Shown here: positions 21,270-33,700 of the stretch, one piece after another
Numbering within the stretch: the first letter of the stretch is position 1
Layout of the letters: each line of letters opens with the position of its first letter
Source: Coenobita brevimanus
Taxonomy: Eukaryota; Arthropoda; Malacostraca; Decapoda; Coenobitidae
Length of the DNA: 64,000 nucleotides
Reading direction: 5' to 3'
NCBI GenBank assembly: GCA_032717465.1
Contig: CM064690.1
Span: 8,466,093-8,530,092, forward strand
The notes under the pieces: model-generated
What the model was told of the DNA's origin: nothing
The model's input: only the letters and a program-made list of their open reading frames with translations
The model's database searches: none
Program-made: the position numbers and the translations under genes

Positions 21270-24200
21270 ATGATGGCTACTATTACTACACTTGATGAAG
21301 CCAAAGATTTTTTGTCAAATGTGCAAACAGTGTGTGATATAGAAAACAGAACAAAGAATGAACTTAAGCTTGTTGCTCAACAATTGGGAATTGCAGTTCA
21401 CTCTCATCATTCTAAGGATCAAATTGTTGGCATGATTAATAAAAGCTTGTTTAATGTAACTCCTCCAAATGAGCAAACGCAGATTGAATTAGCTAAGTTA
21501 CAGCTAGCTCTGCAGGAGGCTCGTGCTAAAGAAGCTGAATTTCAGGCAAATGCTAAGCAGGCGGAGTCTCAGGCTCGTATTCAGGAGGCTGAATTTCAAG
21601 CACGTGCTAAGGAGGCTGAGTCTCAGGCTAAGGAGGCGGAATCTCAGGTTCGGATTCAGGAGGCACAGATACAGGCTCAGGCACAAGTTGAACTTGCCAG
21701 GATTCAGGCAGACCATGAGTATCGCATGAAACAAGGTGGAACTGGATCATCTAGCTCTGATGATTTTGATGTGGCTAAAAATGTTAAACTTGTCCCTCCT
21801 TTTAATGAATCTGATTTAACAAAGTATTTTCAGTTGTTTGAGAGGGTAGCTACAGGTTTTAATTGGCCTAAGGAGTATTGGACAGTACTCCTTCAAACTG
21901 TTCTCACCGGTAAAGCTCAAGTAACTTATGCATCTTTGCCTCAGGATCAGTCTGATAATTATGATGTAGTTAAGAGCTTGATTCTTAAGGCCTATGAGCT
22001 TGTTCCTGAAGCCTATAGAGTAAAATTTAGGACAACTTACAAGCAAGATAAGCAATCCCATGTTGAGTATGCAAAAATCAAAGAAGATCTGTTAGAGCAA
22101 TGGTTAAATTCTAAGAATGTGGATTCTGATTTTGGTAAATTTAAGCAGATGATTTTGCTGGAGGATTTCAAAAGATGTATTAGTAAAGATGTAAGCCTAT
22201 ATCTTGATGAGAAAAGAATAGATAATTTGTCTGATGCTGCAGTTTTAGCTGATGAGTATGTTCTCACTCACAAGAGATATTCTAGAGAAAAAGGGAAAGC
22301 TGAAAGTAAGTACGTTGCCTCTACTCAGAGTACAGGTAACAGGAAAGAGAATAAGGATGATGTTTCTCAGGAAGTAAATACCAGCTTCACCTCTAGATTT
22401 CAGAAAAGTAAATGTACTTATTGTAGTAAGCTTGGTCATACTACGGAGAGATGTTTCAGGAGACAGCGTGATGTGAACAAAAAGGAGTCTTTAAATATTC
22501 AGTCAATTGGTCTAGTGTCCACTCTTGAGAGTTCCCAGAATTCTTTAACTGAGTTAACTGAACCTGCTTTGAGGGGTAACTTAAATTCTCATGATGGAGC
22601 TCCTCTTTTGAGCAGTAACGTGGGTGACACTCTCAAGAGTTCATGTGCTAATTTCCTGTCTGATGGTTTTGTCAGTCCTCTGGACAGTAATGACAGGAAA
22701 TCAGTTCAAATATATCGTGATACAGGTGCTTGCCAATCCCTTATGCTGACCAGTGTTCTAGGCTCTAATTTTAATTCCTCTGATGAAACTGTAATCTTAC
22801 AAGGTGTAGGGAATAATTACTTCTCTGTTCCTCTGTGCAGAGTGAATTTAGAGTCTGGTTTTGTTAATGGTTCTGTTATGGTTGGGTTGGTTGAGACACT
22901 CCCAATGTCAGGTGTAACTTTCTTACTTGGAAATGATATTGGTGGAAGTCAAGTGTGTCCAGCTCCTCAGTTGTCTAGTGAGCCAGTGGCTGCGTCCCAG
23001 GATTGTGATGTCCCTGATGTGTTCCCTGCATGTGCTGTCACTAGGGCTAAGTCTAAAGTTACTGGTGATTTAGAGGATAATGATGATGATGATGTTATCC
23101 TAGCTGACACTTTTCTTGCTAATTTGGACCACTCACCAGATGAGGCAGTACCCCGTAGTGTTGATAATTTGTCTTGTCAAGAGTTGGTTGAGTTGCAGGT
23201 TGCTGACCCTGAGTTGAAAGGTCTAGCTAACTCTGCTTACAGTGAAGAAGAGTCAGCCGGTGCTTCTACTTGTTATTATGTAAAGTCAGGAGTACTTATG
23301 AGGAAGTGGAGACCCCAACAGCATCAGCCGACTGTGAATGGGAGGTTGTACATCAAGTTGTCATCCCTCGTGTTTGTAGGCAGGATATCATTAGAGTGGC
23401 TCATGATTCCAGTTTGGCAGGACACCTTGGAGTGAGGAAGACTGTGGCACGCATTTTGAAACACTTCTACTGGCCAGGTATCTTCAGGGATGTTTCCTGG
23501 TATTGTAAGTCTTGTCACACCTGTCAAGTTGTGGGGAAGTGTAATCAGACTGAAAAGGTTGCACCTCTAGTTCCCATTCCTCCTTTTGAGGCGCCTTTCA
23601 CCCGTGTGTTGGTGGATATTGTGGGCCCTCTTCCTAAGACTTCTTCAGGATTTTCTTATGTGTTGACCATGATTGATATGGCTACTCGTTATCCTGAAGC
23701 CATTCCACTTAGAAATATCTCAGCAAAGAACGTGGTTAAGGAAATGCTAGGGTTCTTCACAAAGTTTGGTCTGCCCAAGGAGGTACAGTCAGACCGAGGA
23801 AGTAATTTCATGTCAAATGTTTTCAAGCAGTCTCTGAAAGAGTTGGGCATCACCCAGATCACGTCTTCAGCTTACCATCCCCAGACCCAAGGAGCGTTGG
23901 AGAGATATCATCAAACACTCAAATCGATGCTCAAGAAATACTGTTTGGAACATCAGAAAGACTGGGATAAAGGTCTTCCATTCGTTGTGTTTGCTGCAAG
24001 AGAATCTCCAAATGAATCACTGGGCTTCTCACCTTTTGAACTACTGTTTGGCCATGAAGTAAGAGGACCCCTTAAGTTACTCAAGGAATGCTGGCTGTCG
24101 GAGGAAGATGACGTCAACCTGCTGGAGTATGTGATGAAGTTCAAAGAACGGCTGTCCACTGCTTTACAGCTGGCGAGAGAGAATTTAGGAGCTGCTCAGG

Positions 24201-25135
24201 AGAAGATGAAGACTTGGTATGATAAGAAGTCCAGGTTACGCCACTTTCAGCCAGGAGATCAGGTTTTGATTCTGCTACCAGTTCATGGGCAACCTCTTCA
24301 AGCCAAGTTTAGTGGCCCTTATTTCGTGGAGAAGAAACTCAGTGATGTCAACTATGTCATCGCCACACCAGATCGTAGAAAGAACAAGCAACTATGTCAC
24401 ATCAACATGCTAAAGTTATATCACAGGCGGGACGAAAATAATCCAGTCTGCACTGTAGCTGTTCCACCCGAGTCTGCAAGTGAAGCTCTCCCATGCAGTA
24501 TGAGCCTGAGTGATAGTTTGGGGAAGAATCCTGATATCATGAATGATCTCCAGACTAAGCTTTCTCATCTACCTCCCAAGGAAAGGCAGGAGTTTTCGGC
24601 ATTACTGCAGGAGTACCCGCAAGTGTTCCGTGCTACTCCAGGAAGAACCACTGTGTTGATGCATGATGTCGATGTTGGAGACACAAAGCCAATTAAACTG
24701 CCTCCTTACTGTGTGAACCCAGTGAAAGTTCCTCTCATCCAGAAGGAGCTTGGCTACCTGTTGGACCACAAGATGATTGAGCCCTGTCAGAGCGAGTGGA
24801 GTTCTCCTGTCACTCTAGTCCCTAAGCCAGGTGGGTCACAGAGGCTTTGCATTGACTACAGACGTGTTAATCAGATAACTAAAACAGACACTTACCCTCT
24901 CCCTCGTGTGGAAGATTGCATAGACAAGATCGGAAAGGCTAGGTACATAAGTAAGTTTGATTTGTTAAAGGGATACTGGCAAGTACCTATGACTGAACGT
25001 GCTAGGGAGATCTCATGTTTTGTAACATTAGGAAAGACTTTTGCATGTTCTGTAATGCCATGTACAGATTGTTTTAGAGTAATAAGAAATTTCCTTTGTA
25101 AATTTCTTTTTTCTTTGTGGGGAGGTGTTACATAG
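21270..25135 (+). pseudogene. gag-pol: Unit 4 polyprotein, frameshifted before the integrase zinc domain
   Basis: Open from ATG 21270 through gag, knuckle and protease. At 23312-23315 the C-run has four C where the others have five. The first frame then ends at 23435 and the integrase/RT frame (open 23270-25135) continues in another phase. Diagnostic changes appearing here and kept in units 5-6: NAKQAES (NANQAES before), LSCQEL (LSRQEL before), PPYCVN (PPYRVN before). Integrase and RT residues match unit 2 otherwise. Confidence 0.85.
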
Positions 25136-25914
25136 CCTATGATTTCATCATCCTTTGTGTAATTTTAACGCACAGTATGCTGCATGTTTGATCACGAGCG
25201 TCTTCTGCCTCAGTTCCCCCTTCTACCGTTATAGTAGAGTAAGTCGACATCTCTGTTATACTTTGCGGGATTGTCATCTCTTTGTCCCCATGGCTTCATT
25301 TGCGCGTCCTTATTACAAGTTGTATCAAGCTCTCCTGGCCCCTATATAATGAGCTCAGTCTCTGCATCATTGCCACTTAGATCTGCTCCTCATTTTGTTC
25401 ACATCTCTGTCCTCCCCTGTACAGATATTATTATTGTGAGTGCTCAAGAAATCTCCAACCATCTAGCAGCTGTGTGTAATTTGAGTATAACTGTTGTTGC
25501 ATTTTTCTTGTACTGTATAGCATAAGTTTAATTCTTGGGCCTAATGAAGTTTTTGTAATTCGTGTGGGGTTCTTTATGTCAGTCATTTTTGATAATAGTT
25601 TGTATCTGTAATAATTTATCTGGCATTCACTGAGTATTATCTGGTATCTCATTTTATCAGGGCTGACTTAGATAAATTTACTCTTGCTAATTTCGTGTTA
25701 ATAGAGGCTATTGCAGTTAACCATATATTTAACCTGTTTATTTGCCATTACATTATCCTTATGAGTCCTGAATGTTTTGTTGTTAGTTTAAGCATTAAAC
25801 TTTAACTTGTAATTTTACCTAACTCTTTTGTTTTGAACCTGGAACCTTACGGGACAGTAGTGACTCTTCGTATTCTCACTTAAAGTGTACATTATCTTTC
25901 TCTGTTCCGTAACA
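25126..25914 (+). repeat. Array LTR e
   Basis: 789 bp. First LTR, reading from the left, with attcttgggcct in place of atttgtaggcct; f and g share the new form. Confidence 0.9.
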
Positions 25915-25995
25915 TAAATTTGGCGACCTCTCATCAGGATATTCAGGATATTATCATAAGGATATTGTTTGATATTTTGTGACTGTGATATATTC

Positions 25996-28900
25996 ATGAT
26001 GGCTACTATTACTACACTTGATGAAGCCAAAGATTTTTTGTCAAATGTGCAAACAGTGTGTGATATAGAAAACAGAACAAAGAATGAACTTAAGCTTGTT
26101 GCTCAACAATTGGGAATTGCAGTTCACTCTCATCATTCTAAGGATCAAATTGTTGGCATGATTAATAAAAGCTTGTTTAATGTAACTCCTCCAAATGAGC
26201 AAACGCAGATTGAATTAGCTAAGTTACAGCTAGCTCTGCAGGAGGCTCGTGCTAAAGAAGCTGAATTTCAGGCAAATGCTAAGCAGGCGGAGTCTCAGGC
26301 TCGTATTCAGGAGGCTGAATTTCAAGCACGTGCTAAGGAGGCTGAGTCTCAGGCTAAGGAGGCGGAATCTCAGGTTCGGATTCAGGAGGCACAGATACAG
26401 GCTCAGGCACAAGTTGAACTTGCCAGGATTCAGGCAGACCATGAGTATCGCATGAAACAAGGTGGAACTGGATCATCTAGCTCTGATGATTTTGATGTGG
26501 CTAAAAATGTTAAACTTGTCCCTCCTTTTAATGAATCTGATTTAACAAAGTATTTTCAGTTGTTTGAGAGGGTAGCTACAGGTTTTAATTGGCCTAAGGA
26601 GTATTGGACAGTACTCCTTCAAACTGTTCTCACCGGTAAAGCTCAAGTAACTTATGCATCTTTGCCTCAGGATCAGTCTGATAATTATGATGTAGTTAAG
26701 AGCTTGATTCTTAAGGCCTATGAGCTTGTTCCTGAAGCCTATAGAGTAAAATTTAGGACAACTTACAAGCAAGATAAGCAATCCCATGTTGAGTATGCAA
26801 AAATCAAAGAAGATCTGTTAGAGCAGTGGTTAAATTCTAAGAATGTGGATTCTGATTTTGGTAAATTTAAGCAGATGATTTTGCTGGAGGATTTCAAAAG
26901 ATGTATTTATAAAGATGTAAGCCTATATCTTGATGAGAAAAGAATAGATAATTTGTCTGATGCTGCAGTTTTAGCTGATGAGTATGTTCTCACTCACAAG
27001 AGATATTCTAGAGAAAAAGGGAAAGCTGAAAGTAAGTACGTTGCCTCTACTCAGAGTACAGGTAACAGGAAAGAGAATAAGGATGATGTTTCTCAGGAAG
27101 TAAATACCAGCTTCACCTCTAGATTTCAGAAAAGTAAATGTACTTATTGTAGTAAGCTTGGTCATACTACGGAGAGATGTTTCAGGAGACAGCGTGATGT
27201 GAACAAAAAGGAGTCTTTAAATATTCAGTCAATTGGTCTAGTGTCCACTCTTGAGAGTTCCCAGAATTCTTTAACTGAGTTAACTGAACCTGCTTTGAGG
27301 GGTAACTTAAATTCTCATGATGGAGCTCCTCTTTTGAGCAGTAACGTGGGTGACACTCTCAAGAGTTCATGTGCTAATTTCCTGTCTGATGGTTTTGTCA
27401 GTCCTCTGGACAGTAATGACAGGAAATCAGTTCAAATATATCGTGATACAGGTGCTTGCCAATCCCTTATGCTGACCAGTGTTCTAGGCTCTAATTTTAA
27501 TTCCTCTGATGAAACTGTAATCTTACAAGGTGTAGGGAATAATTACTTCTCTGTTCCTCTGTGCAGAGTGAATTTAGAGTCTGGTTTTGTTAATGGTTCT
27601 GTTATGGTTGGGTTGGTTGAGACACTCCCAATGTCAGGTGTAACTTTCTTACTTGGAAATGATATTGGTGGAAGTCAAGTGTGTCCAGCTCCTCAGTTGT
27701 CTAGTGAGCCAGTGGTTGCGTCCCAGGATTGTGATGTCCCTGATGTGTTCCCTGCATGTGCTGTCACTAGGGCTAAGTCTAAAGTTACTGGTGATTTAGA
27801 GGATAATGATGATGATGATGTTATCCTAGCTGACACTTTTCTTGCTAATTTGGACCACTCACCAGATGAGGCAGTACCCCGTAGTGTTGATAATTTGTCT
27901 TGTCAAGAGTTGGTTGAGTTGCAGGTTGCTGACCCTGAGTTGAAAGGTCTAGCTAACTCTGCTTACAGTGAAGAAGAGTCAGCCGGTGCTTCTACTTGTT
28001 ATTATGTAAAGTCAGGAGTACTTATGAGGAAGTGGAGACCCCCAACAGCATCAGCCGACTATGAATGGGAGGTTGTACATCAAGTTGTCATCCCTCGTGT
28101 TTGTAGGCAGGATATCATTAGAGTGGCTCATGATTCCAGTTTGGCAGGACACCTTGGAGTGAGGAAGACTGTGGCACGCATTTTGAAACACTTCTACTGG
28201 CCAGGTATCTTCAGGGATGTTTCCTGGTATTGTAAGTCTTGTCACACCTGTCAAGTTGTGGGGAAGTGTAATCAGACTGAAAAGGTTGCACCTCTAGTTC
28301 CCATTCCTCCTTTTGAGGCGCCTTTCACCCGTGTGTTGGTGGATATTGTGGGCCCTCTTCCTAAGACTTCTTCAGGATTTTCTTATGTGTTGACCATGAT
28401 TGATATGGCTACTCGTTATCCTGAAGCCATTCCACTTAGAAATATCTCAGCAAAGAACGTGGTTAAGGAAATGCTAGGGTTCTTCACAAAGTTTGGTCTG
28501 CCCAAGGAGGTACAGTCAGACCAAGGAAGTAATTTCATGTCAAATGTTTTCAAGCAGTCTCTGAAAGAGTTGGGCATCACCCAGATCACGTCTTCAGCTT
28601 ACCATCCCCAGACCCAAGGAGCGTTGGAGAGATATCATCAAACACTCAAATCGATGCTCAAGAAATACTGTTTGGAACATCAGAAAGACTGGGATAAAGG
28701 TCTTCCATTCGTTGTGTTTGCTGCAAGAGAATCTCCAAATGAATCACTGGGCTTCTCACCTTTTGAACTACTGTTTGGCCATGAAGTAAGAGGACCCCTT
28801 AAGTTACTCAAGGAATGCTGGCTGTCGGAGGAAGATGACGTCAACCTGCTGGAGTATGTGATGAAGTTCAAAGAACGGCTGTCCACTGCTTTACAGCTGG

Positions 28901-29868
28901 CGAGAGAGAATTTAGGAGCTGCTCAGGAGAAGATGAAGACTTGGTATGATAAGAAGTCCAGGTTACGCCACTTTCAGCCAGGAGATCAGGTTTTGATTCT
29001 GCTACCAGTTCATGGGCAACCTCTTCAAGCCAAGTTTAGTGGCCCTTATTTCGTGGAGAAGAAACTCAGTGATGTCAACTATGTCATCGCCACACCAGAT
29101 CGTAGAAAGAACAAGCAACTATGTCACATCAACATGCTAAAGTTATATCACAGGCGGGACGAAAATAATCCAGTCTGCACTGTAGCTGTTCCACCCGAGT
29201 CTGCAAGTGAAGCTCTCCCATGCAGTATGAGCCTGAGTGATAGTTTGGGGAAGAATCCTGATATCATGAATGATCTCCAGACTAAGCTTTCTCATCTACC
29301 TCCCAAGGAAAGGCAGGAGTTTTCGGCATTACTGCAGGAGTACCCGCAAGTGTTCCGTGCTACTCCAGGAAGAACCACTGTGTTGATGCATGATGTCGAT
29401 GTTGGAGACACAAAGCCAATTAAACTGCCTCCTTACTGTGTGAACCCAGTGAAAGTTCCTCTCATCCAGAAGGAGCTTGGCTACCTGTTGGACCACAAGA
29501 TGATTGAGCCCTGTCAGAGCGAGTGGAGTTCTCCTGTCACTCTAGTCCCTAAGCCAGGTGGGTCACAGAGGCTTTGCATTGACTACAGACGTGTTAATCA
29601 GATAACTAAAACAGACACTTACCCTCTCCCTCGCGTGGAAGATTGCATAGACAAGATCGGAAAGGCTAGGTACATAAGTAAGTTTGATTTGTTAAAGGGA
29701 TACTGGCAAGTACCTATGACTGAACGTGCTAGGGAGATCTCATGTTTTGTAACATTAGGAAAGACTTTTGCATGTTCTGTAATGCCATGTACAGATTGTT
29801 TTAGAGTAATAAGAAATTTCCTTTGTAAATTTCTTTTTCTTTGTGGGGAGGTGTTACATAGCCTATGA
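25996..29868 (+). CDS. gag-pol: Unit 5 intact Gag-PR-INT-RT(partial) polyprotein
   Basis: Open for 1,290 residues. Carries all unit 4 states plus CIYKDV (CISKDV before), SEPVVAS (SEPVAAS before), ADYEW (ADCEW before) and SDQGSNF (SDRGSNF before), the last next to the second integrase catalytic Asp. The catalytic D, D and E are unchanged. The C-terminal tail is the LCGEVLHSL form because of a T-run one base shorter, stopping at 29866-29868 inside the LTR. RT is truncated as in all units. Confidence 0.9.
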   Translation: MMATITTLDEAKDFLSNVQTVCDIENRTKNELKLVAQQLGIAVHSHHSKDQIVGMINKSLFNVTPPNEQTQIELAKLQLALQEARAKEAEFQANAKQAESQARIQEAEFQARAKEAESQAKEAESQVRIQEAQIQAQAQVELARIQADHEYRMKQGGTGSSSSDDFDVAKNVKLVPPFNESDLTKYFQLFERVATGFNWPKEYWTVLLQTVLTGKAQVTYASLPQDQSDNYDVVKSLILKAYELVPEAYRVKFRTTYKQDKQSHVEYAKIKEDLLEQWLNSKNVDSDFGKFKQMILLEDFKRCIYKDVSLYLDEKRIDNLSDAAVLADEYVLTHKRYSREKGKAESKYVASTQSTGNRKENKDDVSQEVNTSFTSRFQKSKCTYCSKLGHTTERCFRRQRDVNKKESLNIQSIGLVSTLESSQNSLTELTEPALRGNLNSHDGAPLLSSNVGDTLKSSCANFLSDGFVSPLDSNDRKSVQIYRDTGACQSLMLTSVLGSNFNSSDETVILQGVGNNYFSVPLCRVNLESGFVNGSVMVGLVETLPMSGVTFLLGNDIGGSQVCPAPQLSSEPVVASQDCDVPDVFPACAVTRAKSKVTGDLEDNDDDDVILADTFLANLDHSPDEAVPRSVDNLSCQELVELQVADPELKGLANSAYSEEESAGASTCYYVKSGVLMRKWRPPTASADYEWEVVHQVVIPRVCRQDIIRVAHDSSLAGHLGVRKTVARILKHFYWPGIFRDVSWYCKSCHTCQVVGKCNQTEKVAPLVPIPPFEAPFTRVLVDIVGPLPKTSSGFSYVLTMIDMATRYPEAIPLRNISAKNVVKEMLGFFTKFGLPKEVQSDQGSNFMSNVFKQSLKELGITQITSSAYHPQTQGALERYHQTLKSMLKKYCLEHQKDWDKGLPFVVFAARESPNESLGFSPFELLFGHEVRGPLKLLKECWLSEEDDVNLLEYVMKFKERLSTALQLARENLGAAQEKMKTWYDKKSRLRHFQPGDQVLILLPVHGQPLQAKFSGPYFVEKKLSDVNYVIATPDRRKNKQLCHINMLKLYHRRDENNPVCTVAVPPESASEALPCSMSLSDSLGKNPDIMNDLQTKLSHLPPKERQEFSALLQEYPQVFRATPGRTTVLMHDVDVGDTKPIKLPPYCVNPVKVPLIQKELGYLLDHKMIEPCQSEWSSPVTLVPKPGGSQRLCIDYRRVNQITKTDTYPLPRVEDCIDKIGKARYISKFDLLKGYWQVPMTERAREISCFVTLGKTFACSVMPCTDCFRVIRNFLCKFLFLCGEVLHSL

Positions 29869-30644
29869 TTTCATCATCCTTTGTGTAATTTTAACGCACA
29901 GTATGCTGCATGTTTGATCACGAGCGTGTTCTGCCTCAGTTCCCCCCTTCTACCGTTATAGTAGAGTAAGTCGACATCTCTGTTATACTTTGCGGGATTG
30001 TCATCTCTTTGTCCCCATGGCTTCATTTGCGCGTCCTTATTACAAGTTGTATCAAGCTCTCCTGGCCCCTATATAATGAGCTCAGTCTCTGCATCATTGC
30101 CACTTAGATCTGCTCCTCATTTTGTTCACATCTCTGTCCTCCCCTGTACAGATATTATTATTGTGAGTGCTCAAGAAATCTCCAACCATCTAGCAGCTGT
30201 GTGTAATTTGAGTATAACTGTTGTTGCATTTTTTCTTGTACTGTGTAGCATAAGGTTGATTCTTGGGCCTAGTGAGGTTTTTGATTAATTCGTGTGGGGT
30301 TCTTTATGTCAGTCATTTTTGATAATAGTTTATATCTGTAATAATTTATCTGGCATTCACTGAGTATTATCTGGTATCTCATTTTATCAGGGCTGACTTA
30401 GATATATTTACTCTTGCTAATTTCGTGTTAATAGAGGCTATTGCAGTTAACCATATATTTAACCTGTTTATTTGCCATTACATTATCCTTATGAGTTCTG
30501 AATGTTTTGTTGTTAATTTAAGCATTAAACTTTAACTTGTAATTTTACCTAACTCTTTTGTTTTGAACCTGGAACCTTACGGGACAGTAGTGACTCTTCG
30601 TATTCTCACTTAAAGTGTACATTATCTTTCTCTGTTCCGTAACA
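29852..30644 (+). repeat. Array LTR f
   Basis: 793 bp. Shares actgtgtagcataaggttgattcttggg with LTR g, unlike b-e. Confidence 0.9.
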
Positions 30645-30725
30645 TAAATTTGGCGACCTCTCATCAGGATATTCAGGATATTATCATAAGGATATTGTTT
30701 GATATTTTGTGACTGTGATATATTC

Positions 30726-33700
30726 ATGATGGCTACTATTACTACACTTGATGAAGCCAAAGATTTTTTGTCAAATGTGCAAACAGTGTGTGATATAGAA
30801 AACAGAACAAAGAATGAACTTAAGCTTGTTGCTCAACAATTGGGAATTGCAGTTCACTCTCATCATTCTAAGGATCAAATTGTTGGCATGATTAATAAAA
30901 GCTTGTTTAATGTAACTCCTCCAAATGAGCAAACGCAGATTGAATTAGCTAAGTTACAGCTAGCTCTGCAGGAGGCTCGTGCTAAAGAAGCTGAATTTCA
31001 GGCAAATGCTAAGCAGGCGGAGTCTCAGGCTCGTATTCAGGAGGCTGAATTTCAAGCACGTGCTAAGGAGGCTGAGTCTCAGGCTAAGGAGGCGGAATCT
31101 CAGGTTCGGATTCAGGAGGCACAGATACAGGCTCAGGCACAAGTTGAACTTGCCAGGATTCAGGCAGTCCATGAGTATCGCATGAAACAAGGTGGAACTG
31201 GATCATCTAGCTCTGATGACTTTGATGTGGCTAAAAATGTTAAACTTGTCCCTCCTTTTAATGAATCTGATTTAACAAAGTATTTTCAGTTGTTTGAGAG
31301 GGTAGCTACAGGTTTTAATTGGCCTAAGGAGTATTGGACAGTACTCCTTCAAACTGTTCTCACCGGTAAAGCTCAAGTAACTTATGCATCTTTGCCTCAG
31401 GATCAGTCTGATAATTATGATGTAGTTAAGAGCTTGATTCTTAAGGCCTATGAGCTTGTTCCTGAAGCCTATAGAGTAAAATTTAGGACAACTTACAAGC
31501 AAGATAAGCAATCCCATGTTGAGTATGCAAAAATCAAAGAAGATCTGTTAGAGCAATGGTTAAATTCTAAGAATGTGGATTCTGATTTTGGTAAATTTAA
31601 GCAGATGATTTTGCTGGAGGATTTCAAAAGATGTATTTATAAAGATGTAAGCCTATATCTTGATGAGAAAAGAATAGATAATTTGTCTGATGCTGCAGTT
31701 TTAGCTGATGAGTATGTTCTCACTCACAAGAGATATTCTAGAGAAAAAGGGAAAGCTGAAAGTAAGTACGTTGCCTCTACTCAGAGTACAGGTAACAGGA
31801 AAGAGAATAAGGATGATGTTTCTCAGGAAGTAAATACCAGCTTCACCTCTAGATTTCAGAAAAGTAAATGTACTTATTGTAGTAAGCTTGGTCATACTAC
31901 GGAGAGATGTTTCAGGAGACAGCGTAATGTGAACAAAAAGGAGTCTTTAAATATTCAGTCAATTGGTCTAGTGTCCACTCTTGAGAGTTCCCAGAATTCT
32001 TTAACTGAGTTAATTGAACCTGCTTTGAGGGGTAACTTAAATTCTCATGATGGAGCTCCTCTTTTGAGCAGTAACGTGGGTGACACTCTCAAGAGTTCAT
32101 GTGCTAATTTCCTGTCTGATGGTTTTGTCAGTCCTCTGGACAGTAATGACAGGAAATCAGTTCAAATATATCGTGATACAGGTGCTTGCCAATCCCTTAT
32201 GCTGACCAGTGTTCTAGGCTCTAATTTTAATTCCTCTGATGAAACTGTAATCTTACAAGGTGTAGGGAATAATTACTTCTCTGTTCCTCTGTGCAGAGTG
32301 AATTTAGAGTCTGGTTTTGTTAATGGTTCCGTTATGGTTGGGTTGGTTGAGACACTCCCAATGTCAGGTGTAACTTTCTTACTTGGAAATGATATTGGTG
32401 GAAGTCAAGTGTGTCCAGCTCCTCAGTTGTCTAGTGAGCCAGTGGTTGCGTCCCAGGATTGTGATGTCCCTGATGTGTTCCCTGCATGTGCTGTCACTAG
32501 GGCTAAGTCTAAAGTTACTGGTGATTTAGAGGATAATGATGATGATGATGTTATCCTAGCTGACACTTTTCTTGCTAATTTGGACCACTCACCAGATGAG
32601 GCAGTACCCCGTAGTGTTGATAATTTGTCTTGTCAAGAGTTGGTTGAGTTGCAGGTTGCTGACCCTGAGTTGAAAGGTCTAGCTAACTCTGCTTACAGTG
32701 AAGAAGAGTCAGCCGGTGCTTCTACTTGTTATTATGTAAAGTCAGGAGTACTTATGAGGAAGTGGAGACCCCCAACAGCATCAGCCGACTATGAATGGGA
32801 GGTTGTACATCAAGTTGTCATCCCTCGTGTTTGTAGGCAGGATATCATTAGAGTGGCTCATGATTCCAGTTTGGCAGGACACCTTGGAGTGAGGAAGACT
32901 GTGGCACGCATTTTGAAACACTTCTACTGGCCAGGTATCTTCAGGGATGTTTCCTGGTATTGTAAGTCTTGTCACACCTGTCAAGTTGTGGGGAAGTGTA
33001 ATCAGACTGAAAAGGTTGCACCTCTAGTTCCCATTCCTCCTTTTGAGGCGCCTTTCACCCGTGTGTTGGTGGATATTGTGGGCCCTCTTCCTAAGACTTC
33101 TTCAGGATTTTCTTATGTGTTGACCCTGATTGATATGGCTACTCGTTATCCTGAAGCCATTCCACTTAGAAATATCTCAGCAAAGAACGTGGTTAAGGAA
33201 ATGCTAGGGTTCTTCACAAAGTTTGGTCTGCCCAAGGAGGTACAGTCAGACCAAGGAAGTAATTTCATGTCAAATGTTTTCAAGCAGTCTCTGAAAGAGT
33301 TGGGCATCACCCAGATCACGTCTTCAGCTTACCATCCCCAGACCCAAGGAGCGTTGGAGAGATATCATCAAACACTCAAATCGATGCTCAAGAAATACTG
33401 TTTGGAACATCAGAAAGACTGGGATAAAGGTCTTCCATTCGTTGTGTTTGCTGCAAGAGAATCTCCAAATGAATCACTGGGCTTCTCACCTTTTGAACTA
33501 CTGTTTGGCCATGAAGTAAGAGGACCCCTTAAGTTACTCAAGGAATGCTGGCTGTCGGAGGAAGATGACGTCAACCTGCTGGAGTATGTGATGAAGTTCA
33601 AAGAACGGCTGTCCACTGCTTTACAGCTGGCGAGAGAGAATTTAGGAGCTGCTCAGGAGAAGATGAAGACTTGGTATGATAAGAAGTCCAGGTTACGCCA

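Noticed and set aside
7320..31190. Short antisense and +1 ORFs repeated in every unit (starting MFHAILM, MLKKLNF, MGLLILL)
   Set aside because: They are shadows of the A/E/Q-rich gag coiled coil and capsid frame; they repeat only because the unit repeats.
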